A stretch of DNA of 64,000 nt, from NCBI GenBank assembly GCA_963720705.1, contig CAVRGJ010000005.1, positions 186,001 through 250,000 on the forward strand, given 5' to 3'. The notes under the pieces are model-generated. The model made no database searches, was not told the DNA's origin, and saw only the letters and a list, made by a program, of their open reading frames with translations. This DNA is from DASWJZ01 sp963720705. GTDB lineage: Bacteria; Pseudomonadota; Alphaproteobacteria; Rhizobiales; Afifellaceae. Positions 9,059 through 18,821 of the stretch are shown here, piece after piece (the stretch's first letter is position 1; every line of letters starts with the position of its first letter). Made by a program: the position numbers and the translations under genes.

Positions 9059-9586
9059 ATGAGCCATACGCGATTTTTTATCGGCGCAATGTTTGCGCTC
9101 TTTGCGACCGCCGCCCTCGCGCAGGGCGCCGCCAAGCCGACCCTGGTCGGAACCTTCAACAAGTGGACGATCTGGTCCTACACAGGCAGCTACAGCGGCA
9201 ACGGCAACGGCAAGGTCTGTTACATCTACGCCGAGCCCGACAAGATGGACCCGCCGAAGCTCGACCACGGCCGCGTGAGCTTCTCCATCACGACCAGCCC
9301 GAGCGAGGGGGTCACCAACGAGGCGAATTTCGTCACCGGCTATCCGATGAAGGAGCAGTCCTCGGTCACCGTCACAATCGGCGACAAGACCTTTACGATG
9401 TTCACGCAGGGCGACAGCGCTTGGCTGGTGAACAAGGAGGAGGAGCCGGCGCTGCTTGACGCGATGAAGGCCGGCTCGACTATGGTGGTGAAGGCGGTCT
9501 CGAGGCGCGGCAACGACACCACCTACAATTACTCGCTCGCCGGCGTCACGGCTGCGGCCGATAAGATGCGCGCGGAGTGCAAGTAG
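9059..9586 (+). CDS. Invasion-associated locus B (IalB) family protein
   Basis: A 175-residue exported protein with a signal peptide of about 21 residues cleaved after ALAQG. The mature part matches the IalB family: an early FNKWTIWSY, VCYIYAEP, a central VSFSITTSP, and a late RGNDTTYNYSLAG segment. IalB-like proteins are periplasmic and common in Rhizobiales. Their role outside Bartonella is unclear, so the name should not be read as evidence of virulence. The gene appears monocistronic. The 190 bases after it hold a dispersed repeat. Confidence 0.8.
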   Translation: MSHTRFFIGAMFALFATAALAQGAAKPTLVGTFNKWTIWSYTGSYSGNGNGKVCYIYAEPDKMDPPKLDHGRVSFSITTSPSEGVTNEANFVTGYPMKEQSSVTVTIGDKTFTMFTQGDSAWLVNKEEEPALLDAMKAGSTMVVKAVSRRGNDTTYNYSLAGVTAAADKMRAECK

Positions 9587-9623
9587 CCCTGGAGCGGCCC
9601 TCTCCCGATCTGTTTTCAGAATT

Positions 9624-9721
9624 GTCGTCATTGCCGGGCTCGACCCGGCAATCCGTTCCGTGACGTCGCAGGTTCAATGCGCGATGGAATGGATGCCCGG
9701 ATCAAGTCCGGGCATGACGAC
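9624..9721. repeat. Dispersed palindromic intergenic element, copy 1
   Basis: About 98 bases bounded by GTCGTCAT and ATGACGAC as terminal inverted repeats. Inside are two hairpins, GCCGGGCTCGACCCGGC near the left end and GCCCGGATCAAGTCCGGGC near the right. A second copy with the same architecture lies at 55818-55917. Such elements are scattered in intergenic DNA of many Alphaproteobacteria. They encode nothing and are probably transcribed hairpins or mobilisable repeats. Confidence 0.75.
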
Positions 9722-9774
9722 AGTTGAATGGGGCTGGCGGCGCTCTCCGCCTGAACCATGCTAGAACGATAACC

Positions 9775-10959
9775 ATGACTAGATCTCTCGCCATCGAAAC
9801 CGGGCCGGACGCGCCCGCAGCCGAAAAGCCGTCGCTGGTCGGGCTCTCACGCGCCGCGGTTGCCGAGGCGCTTGCCGCAGTCGACGTGCCGCCGGCGCAG
9901 CGGCGCATGCGCGCGAGCCAGATCTGGCATTGGGTCTATTTCCGCGGCGCCACCGATTTCTCCGCGATGACCAACATCGCGAAGCCGCTTCGCGACGCGC
10001 TTGCCGAGCGCTTTACGCTGAAGCGCCCGGAGATCGTCGCCGAGCAGGTTTCCGAAGACGGCACGCGCAAATGGCTGATCCGCTTTCCGCCGCGCGGGGC
10101 GGGGCGGCCGGTCGAGGTCGAGACGGTCTACATCCCGGAGGAGGGGCGCGGAACGCTTTGCGTCTCAAGCCAGGTCGGCTGCACGCTCACCTGCACCTTC
10201 TGCCACACCGGCACGCAGCGCATGGTGCGCAATCTCACCGCCGAGGAGATCGTTCAGCAGGTACTGATTTCCCGCGAGAGGCTCGGCGATTTTCCCGACG
10301 CGACGATCCCGCAGGGTGCCGTCGTGCCGTCGGAAGGCCGGCTCGTCTCCAACGTCGTGATGATGGGGATGGGCGAGCCGCTCTACAATTTCGATCAGGT
10401 CAAGGAAGCGCTGCTGATCGCCGCCGACGGCGATGGCATCGCCCTCTCCAAGCGCCGCATCACGCTGTCGACCTCCGGCGTCGTGCCGATGATCTTCCGC
10501 GCCGGTGCCGAGATCGGGACCATGCTCGCGATCTCGCTCCACGCAGTGCGCGACGATCTTCGTGACGTGCTGGTACCGATCAACAGGAAATGGCCGATCG
10601 CGGAGCTCATGGATGCTTGCCGCGCCTATCCCGGCTTGTCGAATGCGCGACGGATAACGTTCGAGTATGTGATGCTGAAGGACGTGAACAATTCGCTCGC
10701 CGAGGCGAAGGACCTCGTGAAGTTGCTTAAGGGCATCCCGGCGAAGATCAATCTGATCCCGTTCAATCCCTGGCCGGGCGCACCTTACGAATGCTCCGAC
10801 TGGGAGCGGATCGAGGCCTTTGCCGACGTAGTCAATCGCGCCGGCTACGCCTCGCCGATCCGCACCCCGCGCGGCCGCGACATTTTTGCGGCGTGCGGGC
10901 AATTGAAAAGCGCCAGCGAGAGAATGCGAAAGAGCGAGCGGGAGAAGGCGGAGGCTTAG
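9775..10959 (+). CDS. rlmN: Dual-specificity 23S rRNA/tRNA adenine-C2 methyltransferase RlmN
   Basis: A 394-residue radical SAM enzyme that methylates C2 of adenine in 23S rRNA and certain tRNAs. The iron-sulfur triad CxxxCxxC is at 136, 140 and 143 in GCTLTCTFCHTGTQ. The catalytic C-terminal Cys is at about 374 in DIFAACGQL. Other hallmarks are VVMMGMGEPLYNFD and ITLSTSGVVP. I chose the ATG at 9775 (MTRSLAIETG); an earlier in-frame start at 9724 would run through intergenic sequence. A terminator follows directly. Confidence 0.95.
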   Translation: MTRSLAIETGPDAPAAEKPSLVGLSRAAVAEALAAVDVPPAQRRMRASQIWHWVYFRGATDFSAMTNIAKPLRDALAERFTLKRPEIVAEQVSEDGTRKWLIRFPPRGAGRPVEVETVYIPEEGRGTLCVSSQVGCTLTCTFCHTGTQRMVRNLTAEEIVQQVLISRERLGDFPDATIPQGAVVPSEGRLVSNVVMMGMGEPLYNFDQVKEALLIAADGDGIALSKRRITLSTSGVVPMIFRAGAEIGTMLAISLHAVRDDLRDVLVPINRKWPIAELMDACRAYPGLSNARRITFEYVMLKDVNNSLAEAKDLVKLLKGIPAKINLIPFNPWPGAPYECSDWERIEAFADVVNRAGYASPIRTPRGRDIFAACGQLKSASERMRKSEREKAEA

Positions 10960-10978
10960 GCGAGGCTCCGCGCGGAGG

Positions 10979-11017
10979 GGGCCGGCGCTCGTCGAGGAAG
11001 CGCCGACCCTCGTTTTT
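10979..11017 (+). terminator. Rho-independent terminator of rlmN
   Basis: The arms GGGCCGGCGC and GCGCCGACCC form a 10-base stem with one mismatch around an 11-base loop. They are followed by TCG and a run of five T. The hairpin sits 20 bases after the rlmN stop and just before the convergent stop of the GDSL hydrolase gene, so the stem may serve both strands. Confidence 0.75.
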
Positions 11018-11022
11018 CAATC

Positions 11023-12294
11023 TCAGTTCGACAGCATGCCGAGATCGATCGACTCCGCCATCGCCTTGTAGCCCGCCGGATTCGGGTGCAGGTGGTCGCC
11101 CTTGTCGTAGTTTGCCTGGATGTAGCCGGGCTTGTTCGGATCGACGACGACCTTGTCGAAATCGATGACGCCATCGAACGCGCCGCTGCGGATGAAGTCG
11201 TTCAAGGCGACCCGGATCTTCTCCTTGTCCGCCGTGTAGTAGCCGTCGAACGCGGTGCTGGCGAAGGCATCGCCGAACGGCGTCAGCGTTGCGCCGATGA
11301 TGCGCATGCCGTGCGTGTGAGCGCGGTCGATCAGCTGCTTGTAGCCGGAGATGATCTCATCGGCGGTCGGCTCCTGATCGTTCGGCGCAAGGCCGCAGCC
11401 GGGCCACCCGACGTCGTTGATCCCCATCATCAGCACGACGGTGTCGGCGTGCGGCTGGCTCAGCACGTCGCGATCGAAGCGGGCGAGCGCGTTGACGCCC
11501 ATGCGATCGGTCAGCACCTTGGCCCCGGAGATGCCCTGATTGAGCACCGCGACGGGCGCGCCGCCGGCGGCGGAAAGGCGCGCCGCGAGATCGTCGGGCC
11601 AGCGGTCGTCGCCGTCGACGGTGGAGCCGTCGCCGTCGGTGATCGAATCACCGAACATCACGACTGCTCGCGCCCCTTCAGGTGCGTCGACCAGGATTTC
11701 GGACAGGAAGACGCGTTGCGTCTGCTTCGAGTCGGCGGCGAAATCGACGTCGGACACCTTGTTGCCGGAAGCGACGTAGGCGGTCTCGTGTCCGTCCCAG
11801 TGGATGGTCGTCGCTGGCGCGACTTCGGGGAAGAAGAGGCTTACCGAGAGCCTCGAAAGCGGGTCGACGGCAAAGTCGACCGGGTCGCTGACCGCCGGCG
11901 CACCGGGCGGAATGGTGACGGCGGCCTGTCCGCCGAAGGTCAAGGCGTGGTCGGTGCCGGCCTTGATCTTGCCGTCGGCATCGGCGACCGCGACGTGTGC
12001 CTCGCCCACGGTCAGCGGCATCGTGCCGTATTCGTTCGACACCACGATCCTGACCTTGCTGCCGCCGATGCTTATCCGCGCCATCTGCCGGATCGTCTGG
12101 TTCCAATAGTTGCGCGGCATGCCGATGCCGACGGCGAAGTCCGGCCCCCATACGGGCTGGGCTGCGGCCGTCCACGTGCCGATCCAGTTGTCGGCGGCCT
12201 GGGCGGAGCCGAAAGCGGCCATGCCGGCGAGCATGCCGACGGCTGCCGCCATCCGCAGGTTGCGCATAAGGCCTCGTGTTCCGTCACTTCTCAT
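11023..12294 (-). CDS. Secreted SGNH/GDSL-family hydrolase
   Basis: A 423-residue exported esterase-like protein. The ATG at 12294 has a strong AAGGAGGA site 8 bases upstream and gives a signal peptide of about 33 residues (cleavage near AQAADN). Residues 36-200 form a beta-rich N-terminal domain seen in rhamnogalacturonan-acetylesterase-like GDSL proteins. The SGNH blocks follow: FGDSITDGDG with Ser217, then MMGINDVG, and GDHLHPN with the catalytic Asp/His near the C-terminus. The likely activity is deacetylation or de-esterification of a carbohydrate or lipid in the periplasm. The substrate is unknown. Confidence 0.85.
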   Translation of the reverse strand: MRSDGTRGLMRNLRMAAAVGMLAGMAAFGSAQAADNWIGTWTAAAQPVWGPDFAVGIGMPRNYWNQTIRQMARISIGGSKVRIVVSNEYGTMPLTVGEAHVAVADADGKIKAGTDHALTFGGQAAVTIPPGAPAVSDPVDFAVDPLSRLSVSLFFPEVAPATTIHWDGHETAYVASGNKVSDVDFAADSKQTQRVFLSEILVDAPEGARAVVMFGDSITDGDGSTVDGDDRWPDDLAARLSAAGGAPVAVLNQGISGAKVLTDRMGVNALARFDRDVLSQPHADTVVLMMGINDVGWPGCGLAPNDQEPTADEIISGYKQLIDRAHTHGMRIIGATLTPFGDAFASTAFDGYYTADKEKIRVALNDFIRSGAFDGVIDFDKVVVDPNKPGYIQANYDKGDHLHPNPAGYKAMAESIDLGMLSN

Positions 12295-12459
12295 GAGAGC
12301 TTCCTCCTTTTTCGGCCATTCCTGGCTTTTTTGCACTGCGATGAAGGTCGTCCAGAGGGTCAGGGCATCGCAGATGTCATCTACCCTTGAGGGTATTCGG
12401 CTTCTTATTCTGTGCACCGAAAAAATCCAAAACAAGGCAGGTCGGCATCGTACGCGTTT

Positions 12460-13005
12460 TCAGCGCGCCTGAGTCATCGCGAGCAGCTTCGTCAGCGTGT
12501 TCCAGTTGCGCGCGGTGCCGGCGACGCCGAGGTGCTTCTCGAGAAGCGCGTTGGTGAGCTTCGATTTGCCGATGCCGTTCGGGTAGGTGACATAGGCGTT
12601 CTCGCCGGCGATGCGGATTTCTTCCACGCCCTGGTAGGCGGCGGCGACGCGCCTGGCGGCGTCCGTGTCGGGCTTCGCCGCAAGCAGCATGACGAGGAGA
12701 TGGCTCGGATCGTCTTTCGCCATCTTCGGGAAGGGATTCTTCTCAACGATCTTTTTCAGCGCCGCGGTGTCGCGGAGCATCGTCGCCGGCCGAAAGCCGA
12801 ACTCCTTCTCGATCGCCGCTTCGATCGTCTTCGTGAGTTTCGCGCGATCCTTTTCGTCGCTGGCGAAGACGACGTTGCCGCTGTTCAGAAGAGTTCTTAC
12901 CGATGTGAACCGGAGCGCGTCGAAAAGCGCCTTCAGCTTTGCCATCGGAATCGTCTTGTTGCCGCCGACATTGATGCCGCGGAGGAAGGCAACGTAGGCC
13001 GGCAT
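12460..13005 (-). CDS. DUF1697 family protein
   Basis: A 181-residue cytosolic protein matching DUF1697. The hallmark start YVAFLRGINVGGNKTIPMA is followed by RTLLNSGNVVFAS and the ending RNWNTLTKLLAM. The function of this family is not established. It lies 8 bases beyond the purH stop on the same strand and may be read through from purH. Confidence 0.85.
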   Translation of the reverse strand: MPAYVAFLRGINVGGNKTIPMAKLKALFDALRFTSVRTLLNSGNVVFASDEKDRAKLTKTIEAAIEKEFGFRPATMLRDTAALKKIVEKNPFPKMAKDDPSHLLVMLLAAKPDTDAARRVAAAYQGVEEIRIAGENAYVTYPNGIGKSKLTNALLEKHLGVAGTARNWNTLTKLLAMTQAR

Positions 13006-13013
13006 GCTTGATC

Positions 13014-14618
13014 CTAGTGCCTGAAATGCCGGATGCCGGTGAAGACCATGGCGAGGCCGGCTTCGTCGGCGGCGGCAATGACCTCGTCGTCGCGGAGCGA
13101 TCCGCCCGGCTGGATCACGGCCGTGGCGCCGGCTTCCGCCGCCGCGAGCAGGCCGTCGGCAAAGGGAAAGAAGGCGTCGGAGGCGACGACCGCGCCTTCT
13201 GTCAGCGGCCTGTTCAGCCCGGCGGTCTTCGCCGCGTCGGCGGCCTTGATCGCCGCAATGCGTGCGGAATCGACGCGGCTCATCTGTCCGGCACCGATGC
13301 CGACCGTGGCGCCGTCCTTAACGTAAACGATGGCGTTCGATTTCACATGCTTCGCCACGCGGAACGCAAAAATCAGGTCGGAGAATTCCGCCTCGCTCGG
13401 CGCGCGTTTGGTGACGACGCGGCAGTCCGCGCGGGTAACGCGCGCCGCGTCGCGCTCCTGCGCGAGGAAGCCGCCCGCGATGCTTCGGACGCGCAGCGGT
13501 TTTGCGTCGGGATCGGCCATGCCGCCGGTCAGGAGCAGGCGGAGGTTGGCTTTCTTGGCGAAGACAGCGAGCGCCGCTGCATCTGCGTCGGGAGCGACCA
13601 CCACCTCGGTGAAGATGCCGGTAATGGCAGCTGCCGCGCTTTCGTCGAGCGGCCGATTGACCGCGACGATGCCGCCGTAGGCAGAGACGGGGTCGCAGAG
13701 GAGCGCCTTCCGATAGGCCTCCGCGACGTCGGCGCCAAGCGCGACGCCGCAGGGATTGGCATGTTTGATAATGGCCACTGCGGGCCGCTCCGCCGGCAAA
13801 TCGGAAACGAGCTCGAAGGCCGCGTCGGCGTCGTTGATGTTGTTGTAGGAAAGCTCCTTGCCCTGCACCTGTCGCGCACTGGCGACGCTCGGCCCCGGCT
13901 CTGCGTTCAGATAAAGCGCGGCCGATTGATGCGGGTTCTCGCCGTAGCGCATGCGCTCGCGAAACGCGCCGGCGATGGCGAGACGTTGCGGCAGCTCGTC
14001 GGCGGTCTGGCGCGCATACCAGCCGGCGATCGCCGCGTCATAGGCGGCGGTGCGCGCAAAGGCCTTCGCGGCAAAGCGGGCGCGGAGCGCGCGCGACACG
14101 CCGCCCTCCCTCACTGCCGCGATGAGCGCAGCGTAGTCCGACGGCTCAGTGACGACCGCGACCCAGGCGGCGTTCTTTGCGGCAGCGCGGATCATCGCCG
14201 GCCCGCCGATGTCGATCATCTCGATCGCCTCGGCCATGTCGGCGCCTTTGGCGATGGTCGCCTCGAACGGGTAGAGGTTCACGATCAGGCAATCGATGCC
14301 CTGGATGCCGAAGCTCTGCATGGAGGAGCGGTGGCCGGGGTCGTCGCGAAGTGCCAGCAGCCCGCCGTGGATGCGCGGATGCAGCGTCTTGACGCGCCCG
14401 TCCATCATCTCCGGCATACCGGTCACGGTGGCGACGTCGACGATGGAAAGCCCGGCGTCGGCGAGCGCCCGTGCGGTGCCGCCGGTCGAGACGATCTCGA
14501 TCCCATGGCCGCCGAGCGCGCGGGCGAGCTCCACCAGCCCCGATTTGTCGGAGACGGAGATCAGCGCACGGCGGATTTCCAGAAGCTCGGGGCCGGCGGT
14601 CTCGGCGGGCATGGGCAA
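13014..14618 (-). CDS. purH: Bifunctional AICAR transformylase/IMP cyclohydrolase PurH
   Basis: A 534-residue enzyme for the last two steps of purine synthesis: 10-formyl-THF-dependent formylation of AICAR, then closure to IMP. The N-terminal MGS-like cyclohydrolase domain (about 15-150) carries ALISVSDKSGLVELARAL and STGGTARALADAG. The C-terminal transformylase domain (about 200-534) carries AIIKHANPCGVALG. The full length is normal. The heparinase-like gene lies upstream in the same direction, a conserved Rhizobiales neighbourhood. Confidence 0.97.
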   Translation of the reverse strand: MPMPAETAGPELLEIRRALISVSDKSGLVELARALGGHGIEIVSTGGTARALADAGLSIVDVATVTGMPEMMDGRVKTLHPRIHGGLLALRDDPGHRSSMQSFGIQGIDCLIVNLYPFEATIAKGADMAEAIEMIDIGGPAMIRAAAKNAAWVAVVTEPSDYAALIAAVREGGVSRALRARFAAKAFARTAAYDAAIAGWYARQTADELPQRLAIAGAFRERMRYGENPHQSAALYLNAEPGPSVASARQVQGKELSYNNINDADAAFELVSDLPAERPAVAIIKHANPCGVALGADVAEAYRKALLCDPVSAYGGIVAVNRPLDESAAAAITGIFTEVVVAPDADAAALAVFAKKANLRLLLTGGMADPDAKPLRVRSIAGGFLAQERDAARVTRADCRVVTKRAPSEAEFSDLIFAFRVAKHVKSNAIVYVKDGATVGIGAGQMSRVDSARIAAIKAADAAKTAGLNRPLTEGAVVASDAFFPFADGLLAAAEAGATAVIQPGGSLRDDEVIAAADEAGLAMVFTGIRHFRH

Positions 14619-14678
14619 ACCTTCGAGGCGTGGGACGGTCGTGCGGCGACTAGCACGCGGCCGACGCTCCGCAAACGG

Positions 14679-16355
14679 TCACGACGTCAACGAAAAACGC
14701 CACTTCACAGGGACTTCCGACCGGCACTTGCTCGACAGCACGATCTGGCTGGTCTGGCGGCTGCCGAAAACGTCGGAGAGGTGCACGCTTTCCTCCAGCT
14801 CGATCGGGCCGTTCGCCTCGAAGCGCCAGACGCTGCCGTCGGGGAGGCGCAGGTCGAGGGCCGTGCGCCGCTCCGTCGCGTGGACCGCGACGGCGTGATG
14901 CAGATGGAAGCGCGTCGCAAAGGCGAGGTCGCGCTGCAGCGGCTCGCCGTTGAACCGGTCCATGCCTTCGAGGAGGTGGCCGTCCGCGACGAGCCTCAGA
15001 TTGCGCTCGTGCACGACACCGTAGCGGCGTGCGTAGCCATCGTGCTTCATCTGCAAAACGGTCGAGCCGTCGTCGGGGCTCTCGCGTCGCGCGACGATCG
15101 TGCGCGGGCCGGAGACGATCTGCGCGTTGACCGCGTCGCTGGAGAAGCGGCAGGACGATTCCTCGTTGAGCGTCGCAGTGGAATGCGCGGCCGTGCGCCG
15201 CGCGGCGCGGCGCAGCGTCTGATGGCGCGCGGCCGGCGCGCCGCAATTGATGACGATGCGATGGATGCCGCGCGAGAACTCGAACGACAGCGCACCGGCG
15301 TGCGCTTCGCTCGAATAAGCGATCGGCGGCGGCCCGCCGGCGTCGACGAGGAGCAGCGAATCGCCGCCCTCAATCCGCTCGTAGCCGGAATAGGTGGCGC
15401 TCGCCGCCGGCGCGCCGAGTGTCTCGTCGTAGGACATGACGGTCGCGACCAAGCCGCCGGCGGAGGAGGCGACGCCATTGAAATGCGCGAAGGCGCCGTC
15501 GCCGTGACGGAAGAAGCGGAGCATCGGCATCATCCGGTCGATCGAATGAAGCAGCGTCTCGGAGGGAATTAGGCCGCGCGCGATCAGCGCCTGGCGGAGC
15601 GGAAGCAGGTCGACCAGGATGTCGACGAGCGCAGCGGGATTACGCGAGATGTGGCCGCCGTCGGGAAGGATCTGCACTTCAAGCTCCGAGTCGACGCGGT
15701 CGAGCCCGGCGCGGGCGAGGCGCTCCTGATGCGACAGCGACAGGCCGATCAGTGCGATCGCGATTGCGGCATGCGTGCGCCGCAGACCCGGCTCGCTCGA
15801 TCCGATCGACGAGCGCAGCACGCTCGCGTGCCTGAGGAGCGAACGCACGAAATCACGATAAAGCTCGTGATCGGCGCCGTGCAGGATGAGCGGCGACTGC
15901 GCCAGGAACGAGAGCGCGCGACGCGCGACGATGTCGGTGTCCCAAACCACCTCGCCGCCCGGCCGGCGATGCAGCGACAGCCAGTCTTCCACGACCGCGC
16001 GTGCGTTCGAACGGGCGAGCGGGGTGTCGGCAGCGCGCAAATGCCTAAGCCAGCCGAAGGAATGAAGCTCCTTCAGCCAGTCCTCCGAGGGCGGTCCGAT
16101 GTCGAAGGGGGACTCGCCGCCGGCCTCGACAACGTGCCCGGCAAGCGCGAAGCGACCGGCGTAGATCTCGGACGCGATCGTCGGGTCGGCGGTCCGCAAG
16201 TCAGGCGGGGCAATCAGAAGCTGCGAACGGCCGCCGCCGGCGGCGCGAAAGCGCCCGATCGGCCCGGATACGGCGCCGAGTCGTAGTCGTCTTGTGAACT
16301 GTCCCGCCCGGTGCAGAGCGAGGCGCAGCTGGTCGGCCGGCGCGATCGCTGACAT
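14679..16355 (-). CDS. Heparinase II/III family protein
   Basis: A 558-residue protein with a helical N-terminal half (about 1-270) and a beta-sandwich C-terminal half like heparinase II/III family lyases. Visible elements include the YAGRFALAGHVVE motif, the segment ESPFDIGPPSEDWLKELHSF, and the late RTAAHSTATLNEESSCRF. Members of this family next to rsmB and purH are conserved in Rhizobiales and are usually cytosolic or exported polysaccharide-related proteins of unproven function. There is no signal peptide. I chose the ATG at 16355; the longer reading overlaps rsmB. Confidence 0.8.
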   Translation of the reverse strand: MSAIAPADQLRLALHRAGQFTRRLRLGAVSGPIGRFRAAGGGRSQLLIAPPDLRTADPTIASEIYAGRFALAGHVVEAGGESPFDIGPPSEDWLKELHSFGWLRHLRAADTPLARSNARAVVEDWLSLHRRPGGEVVWDTDIVARRALSFLAQSPLILHGADHELYRDFVRSLLRHASVLRSSIGSSEPGLRRTHAAIAIALIGLSLSHQERLARAGLDRVDSELEVQILPDGGHISRNPAALVDILVDLLPLRQALIARGLIPSETLLHSIDRMMPMLRFFRHGDGAFAHFNGVASSAGGLVATVMSYDETLGAPAASATYSGYERIEGGDSLLLVDAGGPPPIAYSSEAHAGALSFEFSRGIHRIVINCGAPAARHQTLRRAARRTAAHSTATLNEESSCRFSSDAVNAQIVSGPRTIVARRESPDDGSTVLQMKHDGYARRYGVVHERNLRLVADGHLLEGMDRFNGEPLQRDLAFATRFHLHHAVAVHATERRTALDLRLPDGSVWRFEANGPIELEESVHLSDVFGSRQTSQIVLSSKCRSEVPVKWRFSLTS

Positions 16356-16404
16356 GCTCAGCCGGTAGCCCTGTTCGAAGACGTTGGCAAGCGAAGCACT
16401 TTGA

Positions 16405-17794
16405 TCAGGGGTGGCGTTTGAAACGTGCAGCGAAAAAGCCGTCCATGCCGGCAAAGATCGGGTCGCTGCCGAAGCGATGGAAAGGAAGCGTGCGGAGCGT
16501 TCCGGAAGGCGTCAGCAGCTCCGAAGAGACCTGCGAGCTCCGCCGGTTCGACCGGCTCCAATGCAAAGTCGGGATGGCGAGCGAGGAACGGCGCAACCTG
16601 TGCTTCTCCTTCTTCGGGTTGAAGCGAGCAGGTCGCGAAGACGAGACGTCCGCCGGATCTCACCAAAGGCGCGGCGCTGTCGAGCATCTTGGCTTGCAAG
16701 GCGGCGAGGGTTGCGACGTCCTCCGGCGTCTTCAGCCATTGGATGTCGGGATGACGACGGATCGTTCCGGTCGCCGTGCAGGGCGCATCGAGGAGCACGG
16801 CGTCGAACGTCTCCGCCGGTTGCCAGTCGAGCACGTCGGCGGCGACGAGCCGTGCTTGAAGGTCGAGGCGGCGGAGGTTTTCGGCAAGCCGCCGCACGCG
16901 GCTTTCCGAAATGTCGACCGCAGTCACAGCGGCGCCCGACGCGGCGAGCTCTGCGGTCTTGCCGCCTGGGGAAGCGCAAAGGTCGGCGACCGTCTTTCCA
17001 GTGACGTCGCCGAGGAGGCGGGCGGGAAGCGCTGCGGCCGCGTCCTGCACCCACCAGGCGCCCTCGTCGTAGCCGGGAAGCTCGGCGACACGGTGGGTGC
17101 CGACGAGCCGAACCGTCCCTGTCGGCAGCAATGCGCCTGAAAGCCGCTCGGCCCAAAGCGCTGCATCGCTCTTCACGCTGAGATCGAGGCCGGGCGGCTC
17201 GAGGTGGGCGGCGGCGATCTTACGCGCAGTCGCTTCGCCATAGGCCTCGACGAGCCGGGTAAAAAGCCAGCTCGGCATGTTGATGCGTCCGGCGTCGCTC
17301 GAAGTGCGTGCGAGGATTTCTTCGCGGTTGCGCGCCAGATTGCGAAGCACCCCGTTGACGAGGCCGCGCGCGCGGCCGGTGCGGCGGTCGGCGCCTGCCT
17401 GCTCGACGGCGGTGTCGACCGCGGCATGATCGGGCACATCGAGAAAAAGGATCTGCGCCGCGGCGATGTGGAGGATGGCGGAGAGCGCGGCGGAATTCTC
17501 GGGAAGCGGTCGGTCGAGCGTCGCCTTCAACGCCGCTTCGATCTCGCCGCGGCGGCGAAGCGCTACGCCTAAGATCGCGCGCAGAAGCGCGCGGTCGCGG
17601 CGATCGAGCGCTCGAAAGTGCGGGTTGCCGTGCGTCTCGTCGAGGACCGCATCGAGCGCGGTTCCGCGCTCGATCACCTGGCGAAGAATCGCGACCGCCG
17701 TGCGACGGACGGCGAGGCCGGCGGGATCTGCCTCCGCGGCGCTGCGTCTCGCGGGGGATTTCTGCCGCGGACCCTCTTTCGGCCTCAGCCCCAA
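16405..17794 (-). CDS. rsmB: 16S rRNA cytosine-C5 methyltransferase RsmB (Fmu), 3' frameshift
   Basis: A SAM-dependent enzyme methylating C967 of 16S rRNA. An N-terminal NusB-like helical domain (about 25-160) precedes the methyltransferase domain with DLCASPGGKT and the two catalytic Cys motifs DAPCTATGT and FATCSLQPEE. Near 16507-16530 one apparent extra base shifts the frame. The expected ending (LRTLPFHRFGSDP, then GMDGFFAARF) reads in the neighbouring frame and stops at 16405. Uncorrected, the frame ends in an unrelated tail at 16358. The start is a TTG at 17794 overlapping the htpX stop, and could lie further in. Confidence 0.85.
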
Positions 17795-18726
17795 GGACCG
17801 CGCCTTGCCCCGAGCCCGGACCAGGGGCCGGGATGCGCAGCCGCCTCGGAGGGAGCGCTCGCGCGCAGGTTAAGCGGCGCGCTACGGCCGCCGCTCCGCG
17901 CCATCTGCTCAAGGGCGGCGATGCGGTTTGCAGTCGCCGGATGCGTGGAGAAGAGATTGTCCATGCGCTCGCCCGTCAGCGGATTGACGATGAAGAGCGG
18001 TGCAGTCGCCGGGTTGCGCTCCGCGGTTGTCATGGGTGTGCGCTTGGCGGCGCCTTCGATCTTGGCGAGCGCTGACGCGAGCCACAGCGGGTTGCCGCAA
18101 AGCTCCGCGCCGCCGCGGTCGGCGGAATATTCGCGCGTGCGGCTGATCGCCATCTGAATGAGGAGCGCGGCGATCGGCGCGGTAATCGCCGCGAGCAGCA
18201 CACCGACGATGCCGAGCGGGTTGTTGCGGTTGCCGCCGAAGAAGAAGGCGAAATTGGCGAGCATGGAAATGGCGCCGGCAATGGTCGCCGCGATCGTCAT
18301 CGTCAGCGTGTCGCGGTTCCTGACATGCGTCAGCTCGTGGCCGATGACGCCGGCCAACTCTTCGCGCGTGAGCTGACGCAAGATGCCGGTCGTTGCCGCA
18401 ACGGCGGCGTTCTTTGGGTCGCGTCCGGTCGCGAATGCGTTCGGCTGCGGATTGTCCATGATATAGACTTTCGGCATCGGCAATCCGGCGCGGCCGGAGA
18501 GCTCGCGCACGATGGCGTAGAGCTCGGGCGCGGAGCTTTCGTCGACCTCGCGCGCCTGATGCATGCGGAGCACGAGTTGGTCGGCGTTCCAATAGCTGAA
18601 GAGGTTCACGCCTGCGGCGACGAGGAAGGCAATGAAAGCGCCGCCTGAGCCGCCGACCAGATAGCCGACACCCATGAAAAGCGCCGTCAGCGCCGCCAGA
18701 AGCATCCCGGTCTTCACGACGTTCAT
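17785..18726 (-). CDS. htpX: Membrane zinc metalloprotease HtpX
   Basis: A 313-residue M48 protease of the inner membrane that degrades misfolded membrane proteins. Two N-terminal spans (about 8-25 and 28-45) are followed by the zinc motif HELTH at 130-134, two further spans, and REYSAD carrying the third ligand Glu. The family length is usually 285-300, and the excess here is a Ser/Pro-rich tail ending ARRGPWG. The same last six residues end the rhomboid protein at 25722. The stop overlaps the rsmB start, suggesting co-transcription. Confidence 0.95.
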   Translation of the reverse strand: MNVVKTGMLLAALTALFMGVGYLVGGSGGAFIAFLVAAGVNLFSYWNADQLVLRMHQAREVDESSAPELYAIVRELSGRAGLPMPKVYIMDNPQPNAFATGRDPKNAAVAATTGILRQLTREELAGVIGHELTHVRNRDTLTMTIAATIAGAISMLANFAFFFGGNRNNPLGIVGVLLAAITAPIAALLIQMAISRTREYSADRGGAELCGNPLWLASALAKIEGAAKRTPMTTAERNPATAPLFIVNPLTGERMDNLFSTHPATANRIAALEQMARSGGRSAPLNLRASAPSEAAAHPGPWSGLGARRGPWG

Positions 18727-18821
18727 CGCATTTAACCTTCTCCCGCCCGCGCGGGGCCGGCTTCGGCTTTCATGCGGACGCCTCTATATGATGGGAAGCA
18801 AGCGGGCCGGGTTCAATTGCG

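Noticed and set aside
13008..15572. Long open frame on the plus strand opposite purH and the heparinase-like gene
   Set aside because: It lies opposite two well-supported genes, has an Arg/Gly/His-rich composition and no recognisable domain. Long antisense frames are usual in GC-rich DNA.
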